A stretch of DNA of 64,000 nt, taken from an uncultured Muribaculaceae bacterium (GTDB lineage Bacteria > Bacteroidota > Bacteroidia > Bacteroidales > Muribaculaceae). The stretch lies in assembly GCA_910578385.1 (NCBI GenBank), contig CAJTQV010000005.1:62001-126000 (forward strand). The letters run 5' to 3'. The translations under genes and the position numbers were made by a program. Below are positions 58,009 through 64,000 of the stretch, in pieces (positions within the stretch are counted from its first letter, which is position 1; every line of letters begins with the position of its first letter). The notes beneath the pieces were generated by a model. It searched no databases and was not told where the DNA came from. It saw only the letters and a program-made list of their open reading frames with translations.

Positions 58009-58524
58009 TTATCGTGAAGCATTTACGAAAGCGGCATCAAACATTTCAGCCATTTCATTACTATCCTCTGGAGCATTAAAAGATCCGTAAGCTTTGAATT
58101 CATCGCAATTGAATTCATATCGATAGCGCTTTTTATCAAATACCGCAAAATTACATTTGCGATTTCTGAAGTGAGTATATATTAACTCTTTGTCAGCCTC
58201 TTGAATATGAAATGCGTCTACATTTTCTTTGTCGGTCCAACGTGAAGCAAGACTTGGCTCTCCTGCAGTAAGGACTTTGAGATCTGTACCGGGCTTTTCA
58301 AGAAATTTATCAAGAGCCTCGATGAAAACAGGATCCTGCCATACTTCGGAATTACCACTTTGGCAAAATATCCTTACTTCTTTATCTGTATTATCAAACA
58401 AAACGGAATATAATATCACAGCATGATCCTTACCACCATTTGAGATGATAGTGGAGGAGTCATTTTCCGCAAGTTTGCGAAGAAAATTTTCATATCCCTT
58501 CAAATCTTCCATTGCTGTGTCCAT
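58009..58524 (-). CDS. Small PLD-like protein with degenerate active site
   Basis: About 171 residues starting MDTAMEDLKGYENFLRKLA. The pattern EVRIFCQSGNSEVWQDPVFI, LKVLTAGEPS and CNFAVFDKKRYRYEFN with AYGSFNAPEDSNEMAEMFDA follows the half-repeat of phospholipase-D-like domains. However, the HxK of the HKD motif is not present, so it may bind a substrate without cutting it. An ATG at 58560 lies at the predicted transcript start, so the ATG at 58524 was preferred. It is first in a two-gene operon with the membrane protein. Confidence 0.6.
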   Translation of the reverse strand: MDTAMEDLKGYENFLRKLAENDSSTIISNGGKDHAVILYSVLFDNTDKEVRIFCQSGNSEVWQDPVFIEALDKFLEKPGTDLKVLTAGEPSLASRWTDKENVDAFHIQEADKELIYTHFRNRKCNFAVFDKKRYRYEFNCDEFKAYGSFNAPEDSNEMAEMFDAAFVNASR

Positions 58525-58566
58525 TATACTGTTTGTTTGATAACGTGTCAACATCTTCATTTGTTG

Positions 58567-58598
58567 CAAAAGTAGTTAATAATTTGGATATTGCCAAA
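58567..58598 (-). promoter_or_regulatory. Promoter of the PLD-like/membrane protein pair
   Basis: On the minus strand, TTTG (58598-58595), a 20-base spacer, and TACTTTTG (58574-58567). Transcription should begin near 58560. Confidence 0.75.
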
Positions 58599-58627
58599 TT
58601 TCTTGGTAAATTCCCCGAGTGTGTAGA

Positions 58628-58699
58628 GTCAACACTCATTAGAATCGACATTACCGCAAGACGCAGTTGCGACTGCCACAGCGGATCAAGTTCTTTCAT
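58628..58699 (-). pseudogene. N-terminal remnant of a winged-helix regulator
   Basis: The first 24 codons of a minus-strand frame read MKELDPLWQSQLRLAVMSIL then MSVD, closely matching the start of Bacteroidales winged-helix (HTH_34-type) regulators, in which ELDPLLHSQLRLAIMSILMS is usual. After MSVD the similarity stops and the frame runs into the PLD-like gene's promoter and 5' end. The rest of the regulator, including the recognition helix, is absent, so the gene was cut by a rearrangement. Confidence 0.6.
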
Positions 58700-59017
58700 C
58701 TTCCCTCAGCTTTAAATTTTCGTGAAACAACGTAAACCAAATTTTAAAGCAACTTTTTACATTTTTTGCTGGGAATCAGTACGCAGCCCTGTTTAGTGCG
58801 CTATTCGTATGGACGGACATCTAAATTCAGTGGCGAGAATCTGCGGCAATAATCTGGATGTGTTTTAGAACATTAAGCATCAGACACAACAAATTTGTCG
58901 TGGGGAATGTTAATTACATGTTCTTTAATTCTTTGGGATTGAATTGTTCCATCCTAAAATCTAAGGCAAGGAATAAGAGAGAGCAGGACAAGTTAAACGA
59001 AATAAAACACATATCCG
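58700..59017. other. Intergenic gap without gene
   Basis: 318 AT-rich bases between the regulator remnant and the helicase gene. No open frame of note, no clear TAnnTTTG promoter and no strong hairpin was seen. It presumably holds the helicase promoter and the divergent promoter of the lost regulator. Confidence 0.5.
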
Positions 59018-61729
59018 ATGCCTGAATCGACTGACATCTGCGGGTATTTCCGCGACATATTGAGTTTCCGCAATTATATCGAGATTCCCGACAACCGGGA
59101 TTCTTATTTCTGTATCTCCGATGAGGAACTCAAGTCCGGTGTGCTGGAAAAGAACGATGTCAGAACAAGGTTGCTCGATACATGGGCCTCACAACGTAAA
59201 GGAGACAATACCGGTTCGGTTGCCGACATCATATTGATTCCGAAAGTCGTGAGCGACATGATCCCAAAATACTCTTCTCCGAGAACCCGTATTCAGGATC
59301 AGCCATGGGAGTATAAACGGGTCAGCCTCCTGTTTATAAAGGCAACTATCGACACAGTGACATTCCGGCTCCAGAGCATTTCCGGAGAAAGCCTTGTATG
59401 GGCTGACCCTCTTGTCAAAAGACAACAGAATAAATTTTACGCGTTATTTCACAGGTTGTTAAATGCGTTATCTGGGAAAACCATCAATGTAAAAGCAGCG
59501 AGATTTTCTCTGAAGGATGCTCCTCCCTTAATCTGCGGAGATGAACGATGGGGACAGTACATCGGGGAGATTGACCGTATTTTTGAGAAACGCACCGGCA
59601 AAAGCCTGTTTGATTCTGACTCGCTCGCTGACGAGCACGGCACATCCCACAACCTGTATGAGGAGGATTACCAAGGACAGACAATTGTGATAAAAGATGA
59701 TGTCGTCTTTGCAGCAATGCACATTGTGAATCTCCTGACACAAATTGAACAGAATCAGGATCTGCGGCTTCCTCTTTTTGAGAAAATGATTTCAGGCTGC
59801 ACGCAAGGCAAAAGGCTTCACAGGAATGTGACCGGCAAAAATATCGGCAACCATCTCGGGCAGATGAAAAATGACTTCCCGTTGGCCGATGCACAGAGAG
59901 ACGCGGTGCATTGTTTCTCCTCAATCAAAGAGGGTGATGTCCTTGCGGTCTCCGGCCCTCCCGGAACCGGCAAGGCCACAATGCTACAAAGCATTGTGGC
60001 CGACATGGTCGTGAGGCATGTCACACGATTCGGCATGACCGACGCCGGAGACTCCGCGCCCCTGATTCTCGCCTCCTCTTCCAATAATAAGGCCATCACA
60101 AATATAATTGACGCCTTCGGAAGCGGAGACGATGACACTTCAAGCACAGACCTGCACCACCGCTGGATATGCTATGACTCCGGGACGGAAGAGAGATTTG
60201 TTCCGATGGCCGTTTACTGTCCATCCGGCTCTGTTGACAGGCGGAAAGTCAAAGAGTACTTCGTGACCGACACGCGTGGCGGCATGAACTATGGAACCCT
60301 CCGGTACCGCTACTATAAAGATTCTTCCGACTTTTACGTGCGAGCCGGTGCTGCCCTGCATATGAAGGCAGCAGACACCGGGACTGTCATAAAGGAAATC
60401 AAGCGTCGGATACATGACCTTATACGTGATTTAAATGAAATAGACCGCGCACTCAAAAATTCCAGCACGTCATGTGAATCAATTCTGGAAATTGGCGAGA
60501 GGCTGGCATCCCGTTATAACCGTTCGTTTGAGACAAGTATCGCGGATGCGTTAAATGCCAAACGCAAGTCACGACAGAATTGTGCGAAAGCCATTGACCG
60601 GTTACTTGACATGACTCTACGGTTCGACCTATATTGGCTTTCCGTACACTATAATGAATGCATATGGATACAAACCATTGAGAAATATCGTGACAGAAGC
60701 GGCGGAATCCCGAAAGTGTACGGAAAGTTCCTTTGGGAGGAGATAAAGTACGTATGCCCGTGTGTGGTATCCACATTTTACATGGCTCCGAAACTATTTG
60801 AATATACTTCAAACCGATGTGGGAAAACATACAACTACGGTCTGGCGGACATTCTGATAGTAGATGAAGCCGGACAGGTCAGTCCCGAGATTGGTCTCCC
60901 GACATTTGCCTTGGCTAAAAAGGCATTGGTGGTTGGAGACGTTAAACAGATACCTCCCGTCTATGGCCTACCCGAAAGTTCGGAAGAAACCTATTGGGCA
61001 AACAGAATAACCTCAAAGCGGTTACAGGCTGCCCATGAACTGCTTTCATGCTGCCGGTCGAGCATAATGGCCATAGCTGAAGACAGATGCGGGTACGAGA
61101 GAGAAACCATGGATGGACAACGCGCGCCGGGACTTTTTCTTAACGAGCACAGACGTTGTGTCGATGAAATCATCTCCTATTCCAACGAACTGGTCTATGG
61201 CGGCGACCTGGTGCCTAAGCGCGGAAGACACGCCGATAAATGCCATCTGCAAGATATTCCGCCTATCGGATTCCATCAGGTTGACGGCAACAGCGAGGTC
61301 AAGGATGGCAGCCGCCTGAACCGCAATGAAGTACGGGCAATTTCCGAATGGCTTAAGGAAAACGCCTCACGCATAGAAGATGCATACTCTGACGGAGATT
61401 CAAGAAAACCGATACATGAGCTGGTCAGCATCATAACGCCATTCAAGGCGCAAAGCACGCTGATCAGGGAGGACAGATACCTGAGAGGGTTTCCCGCCGG
61501 TACCGTCCACACATTTCAGGGCGCGGAAAGCCCGATTGTAATCTTCTCGCTGGTATATGGGAAGACAGACAATCCGGTCTTCATAAAGAGCAACCACGAA
61601 TTGATGAACGTGGCTGTATCGCGAGCCAAGGATCACTTCCTGATATTCGGCAACCGCGCCTGCCTTGAGAACAACATCACCGACCGCGCCTGCCACCTCC
61701 TCCACCAAAAATCCGCCACACTCAACTGA
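59018..61729 (+). CDS. SF1 (UPF1/DNA2-like) helicase
   Basis: A 903-residue superfamily 1B helicase-like protein. A 300-residue N-terminal region of unknown fold precedes motif I at AVSGPPGTGKATMLQ (K319). Motif II is LIVDEAGQVSP (D616-E617), motif III VVGDVKQIPPVYG, motif IV region LNEHRRCVDEIISYSNEL, motif V TVHTFQGAESPIVIF and motif VI MNVAVSRAKDHFLIF. A helical insertion lies between motifs Ia and II. Motif I has alanine at the usual Thr/Ser after the lysine, the residue that helps hold magnesium, so activity may be weak. Such helicases are common in defence islands. Confidence 0.85.
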   Translation: MPESTDICGYFRDILSFRNYIEIPDNRDSYFCISDEELKSGVLEKNDVRTRLLDTWASQRKGDNTGSVADIILIPKVVSDMIPKYSSPRTRIQDQPWEYKRVSLLFIKATIDTVTFRLQSISGESLVWADPLVKRQQNKFYALFHRLLNALSGKTINVKAARFSLKDAPPLICGDERWGQYIGEIDRIFEKRTGKSLFDSDSLADEHGTSHNLYEEDYQGQTIVIKDDVVFAAMHIVNLLTQIEQNQDLRLPLFEKMISGCTQGKRLHRNVTGKNIGNHLGQMKNDFPLADAQRDAVHCFSSIKEGDVLAVSGPPGTGKATMLQSIVADMVVRHVTRFGMTDAGDSAPLILASSSNNKAITNIIDAFGSGDDDTSSTDLHHRWICYDSGTEERFVPMAVYCPSGSVDRRKVKEYFVTDTRGGMNYGTLRYRYYKDSSDFYVRAGAALHMKAADTGTVIKEIKRRIHDLIRDLNEIDRALKNSSTSCESILEIGERLASRYNRSFETSIADALNAKRKSRQNCAKAIDRLLDMTLRFDLYWLSVHYNECIWIQTIEKYRDRSGGIPKVYGKFLWEEIKYVCPCVVSTFYMAPKLFEYTSNRCGKTYNYGLADILIVDEAGQVSPEIGLPTFALAKKALVVGDVKQIPPVYGLPESSEETYWANRITSKRLQAAHELLSCCRSSIMAIAEDRCGYERETMDGQRAPGLFLNEHRRCVDEIISYSNELVYGGDLVPKRGRHADKCHLQDIPPIGFHQVDGNSEVKDGSRLNRNEVRAISEWLKENASRIEDAYSDGDSRKPIHELVSIITPFKAQSTLIREDRYLRGFPAGTVHTFQGAESPIVIFSLVYGKTDNPVFIKSNHELMNVAVSRAKDHFLIFGNRACLENNITDRACHLLHQKSATLN

Positions 61730-61875
61730 CCCAACCCAACCGACATTACCGCATCTTCAGTTGTGATATTGGGTCATTCATCAAGAAAAAGTGTATTAAA
61801 ACCTACGCGAAATTGTATTTCAGACCCCAAAGTCGCCATTAAAACTACATTTTCTGTACAAATCATACAGAAACT

Positions 61876-61907
61876 CTTGTATAAGTAAAATTTTCTTATT
61901 AACTTTG
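61876..61907 (+). promoter_or_regulatory. Promoter of the RloA-like ATPase
   Basis: CTTG at 61876-61879, a 20-base spacer, and TAACTTTG at 61900-61907, about 20 bases before the start codon. It shows the ATPase is transcribed separately from the helicase. Confidence 0.75.
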
Positions 61908-61927
61908 CAGCGTTAAAAATTAAAATA

Positions 61928-63271
61928 ATGTTACAGGACATCACCATATCCAACTTCTTCTCCATCCGAGAGCCTTTGAGAGTCTCATTTGAGGCTTCCA
62001 AAGAAAAACAGTATGGTGAAGATTGGATTATTCAAATCGGGAATATACGCCTCTTGAAAGCCATATTATTATATGGTGCCAACGGAAGCGGCAAAACCAA
62101 TATTCTATGCGCGCTTGATTTTGTTCGACACACAATACTTAATATTCCTTCTGATGTTGACCACGGATTGAATTATTTGCGCTTCGCCCTCGATCCGGAA
62201 TGTAAGCAAAAAGATACTGAATTCGACATACATTTCTTTATAGACGAGTCAAGATATCGATATCGTCTGACAATCTCACCGAAAAAAATTATTGAGGAGG
62301 AACTGAGGATTTACCATAACGGGAACAATAGTCGCTCCGTTTACTCTAGAAAATTTAATGAAGAAAAAGGGGTTAACATAGTGCGTTTTGGCACTTGGAT
62401 GCCTCTTTCCCCCAAAGAACGCAAGTCAATAGAAGAAGCTACTACCGCAAATATCTCAGTGCTTTCTGCATATAGCACACGTAATATTTCATGCGATGAA
62501 TTGACAAAAGTCCGGAACTACTTCAAGTATGAGTTTTTCAAACTTTATAACGTTGACGGGGCTGATCAGGAGGTTGCTAAAGCGTTAAAAGAAGATTCTA
62601 ATTTTAAGTCAATATTAATTGATTTGCTTCAAACCTTTCATTCCAACATTGTTGATATTGAAGTTGAGGAGAAAAAAAGGCAGATTCCAGAAGAAGCACG
62701 TGAATTCTTAATAAAGATGAACCCATCGGAATCAGAGCGTGATATAATTGCCAACCTCAAAACCCTTTCTAAGTGGACGAGTAAATATGTCCACAGAACA
62801 GAAAAGGGAGAATTTGCATTGAGCGATGAATTGCAGTCAGAAGGAACAAGAAGTTTTATAAGACACCTTGCTCTCTTTTACAAAGCAATAAAAGGTAATT
62901 GGTTAATGGCTCTGGACGAGTTCGGTGCGGGAATGCAGGCCAAGACACAACATTTGCTCTTGGATTTTTTCTTGAAGTTTTCCCAACATTCACAGTTGAT
63001 TTTCGCAACTCAATCATTAGGTTTTTTAGACTTTCCATCAATGCGCCGGGATGCAATTCAAATTGTATCAAAGGATAAAAATATTGGAGAGACGAAACTC
63101 GATGCAAATACTGTAAGAAGCATTCATAAGAATATCAAATTGAGAAAAGCTTATAACGATGGTCGTTTTAAGACAATCGATCCTAACGAACCAGACGTGG
63201 ATTTAAGCGAAAGAACGATTCAATATCAGACCTTGATATTTGGATCAAAAAAGGAAGGAGGTGAAGAATAA
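61928..63271 (+). CDS. RloA-like AAA_15/AAA_21 ATPase
   Basis: A 447-residue SMC/ABC-like ATPase of the AAA_15 group. The start is LQDITISNFFSIREPLRVSF, then Walker A LLYGANGSGKTNIL with K56. Late in the protein are the signature-like SEGTRSFIRHLALFYKAI, Walker B WLMALDEFGAGMQ and the switch-like SQLIFATQSLGFLDF. There is no TOPRIM domain, so it is not OLD itself. RloA-type ATPases normally precede a RloB nuclease gene, and none follows here. It is one of the most AT-rich genes in the window, consistent with horizontal transfer. A role in phage or plasmid restriction is plausible. Confidence 0.85.
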   Translation: MLQDITISNFFSIREPLRVSFEASKEKQYGEDWIIQIGNIRLLKAILLYGANGSGKTNILCALDFVRHTILNIPSDVDHGLNYLRFALDPECKQKDTEFDIHFFIDESRYRYRLTISPKKIIEEELRIYHNGNNSRSVYSRKFNEEKGVNIVRFGTWMPLSPKERKSIEEATTANISVLSAYSTRNISCDELTKVRNYFKYEFFKLYNVDGADQEVAKALKEDSNFKSILIDLLQTFHSNIVDIEVEEKKRQIPEEAREFLIKMNPSESERDIIANLKTLSKWTSKYVHRTEKGEFALSDELQSEGTRSFIRHLALFYKAIKGNWLMALDEFGAGMQAKTQHLLLDFFLKFSQHSQLIFATQSLGFLDFPSMRRDAIQIVSKDKNIGETKLDANTVRSIHKNIKLRKAYNDGRFKTIDPNEPDVDLSERTIQYQTLIFGSKKEGGEE

Positions 63272-63382
63272 GATAGTTCCACCCTAAAAAAAATGGAGCC
63301 TCACTCTTGGCGGAGAACGAGGCACCATGAGTTCGCTATATCCTTGGAAATTTTGGGATAAAACGGGTTTTCAAGCACAAAA

Positions 63383-63401
63383 TTACGAAATAATTTCGTA
63401 A
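63383..63401. promoter_or_regulatory. 19-base palindrome, possible operator
   Basis: TTACGAAAT-A-ATTTCGTAA is a perfect palindrome with nine-base arms, 63 bases ahead of the DUF4417 gene, in a 193-base gap that holds no gene. Confidence 0.55.
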
Positions 63402-63464
63402 CACGCAATCGTCATACCCAAATTTTCTGCAAGGATTGTTAAAAACCGTTTAAAATCAGAAATT

Positions 63465-64000
63465 ATGACGAATAAAAACACCAATCCACCGCTTCCGTTT
63501 ATGGATTTGCCGCTGGAAGCTACATGTGCAGGACGTTCACCTGAACGTGAAAAGGCAGATCCAACCCTTCTATTCATGACGCTTTGCGTGACCATGACAT
63601 CCGAAAACGAGATGCCGATAGTGGCACCATACACCGGCGTGAGACCGGAGGATATCCGTGGAATCCATCGTGTCAAGAATATGACCGTACCACACATCGC
63701 TCCCCATTTCTTTTTCAGCGATGACCGCATCCGGAAATTCTTCGAAACCCCCTTTGAAACTGAAGATATTCTATCTCAATTCAAGGTTTCTATTTCCATG
63801 GATTTCTCCATGACAATGGAGATGACACGTCCACAGAAGATGTTCTCCTCGTTCCTAAACAAGCTTTGGACAGCTTGGCTTCAATCACGCAGCCACAAAG
63901 TTATCCCCAATGTTTCCTTCCCGGATGAGTACTGGGAAAACTATTGGCTCGAAGGGTGGCCAAAGCATTCCATCATTGCTGTCAGCAGCGTGGGAGTGTT
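63465..64000 (+). CDS. DUF4417-family protein, 3' end outside window
   Basis: An open frame from ATG 63465 runs off the right edge after 178 codons without a stop. It reads MTNKNTNPPLPFMDLPLEAT at the start. HKVIPNVSFPDEYWENYWLE and GWPKHSIIAVSSVGV match the DUF4417 core, a family found mainly in phages, integrative elements and their hosts, without assigned function. Its presence beside an RloA-like ATPase and a palindrome supports a mobile or defence context. Confidence 0.75.
   Translation, partial: MTNKNTNPPLPFMDLPLEATCAGRSPEREKADPTLLFMTLCVTMTSENEMPIVAPYTGVRPEDIRGIHRVKNMTVPHIAPHFFFSDDRIRKFFETPFETEDILSQFKVSISMDFSMTMEMTRPQKMFSSFLNKLWTAWLQSRSHKVIPNVSFPDEYWENYWLEGWPKHSIIAVSSVGV

Noticed and set aside
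63283..63333. Minus-strand terminator-like hairpin (GCCTC...GAGGC followed by T run on the minus strand)
   Set aside because: Only five base pairs, and no minus-strand gene lies on the side that it would terminate.

Overview
The window looks like a chromosomal segment of a Bacteroidales bacterium, most likely a Muribaculaceae-type gut organism. This rests on three things. Promoters repeatedly follow the Bacteroidota pattern TTTG, 19-20 bases, TAnnTTTG. Typical families are present: DUF5683, DUF2027, DUF4834, an OMP_b-brl_3 barrel, type IX secretion (T9SS)-like C-terminal tails, BspA-like repeats and gingipain-like peptidases. Most of the sequence has moderate to high GC.

Layout. 1-5,200: the end of a secreted protein, then a parA-parB-DUF5683-lytic transglycosylase run. 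5,270-10,820: an NhaD antiporter, a sugar aminotransferase and the TrkA/TrkH potassium system. 10,830-14,430: an outer-membrane protein, unknown genes and lrgAB. 14,530-15,880: tRNA-Gln followed by a REP-associated tyrosine transposase (RAYT) with an extra C-terminal domain. 15,890-22,920: a large outer-membrane barrel, a YczE-like membrane protein, an orphan phage terminase large subunit and a tiny lipoprotein. 23,200-29,830: a secreted GH13 enzyme, phoH-DUF2027-DUF695 and sufB. 30,090-37,890: an AT-richer secretion cluster (C25 gingipain-like peptidase, an S74-chaperone protein with a sorting tail, two other exported proteins) behind a membrane-bound TPR/HTH regulator. 38,110-42,000: a psd-pssA-DUF4834-HAD-histidine kinase operon. 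42,270-47,000: a 1,390-residue surface protein behind a cobalamin riboswitch. 47,070-51,430: an oxidative-stress block (yaaA, oxyR, a CoA-disulfide-reductase fusion). 51,420-54,700: a pseudouridine synthase, an SPFH protein and NfeD. 55,040-64,000: an AT-rich accessory region with an HTH protein, a Hanks kinase, a PLD-like/membrane gene pair, a winged-helix gene remnant, an SF1 helicase, an RloA-like ATPase and the start of a DUF4417 gene.

Strongest leads. First, the riboswitch-controlled surface protein combines leucine-rich repeats with a BtuG/DUF5074-like propeller, which suggests a vitamin B12 capture protein in an unusual architecture. Second, the 57,000-64,000 region looks like a defence or mobile island, with an undescribed two-gene PLD-like plus membrane-protein module next to a truncated regulator. 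Third, a RAYT shares the window with several REP-like palindromes and two kinds of short tandem repeat placed at gene 3' ends. All functional statements come from reading motifs; no database search was possible.
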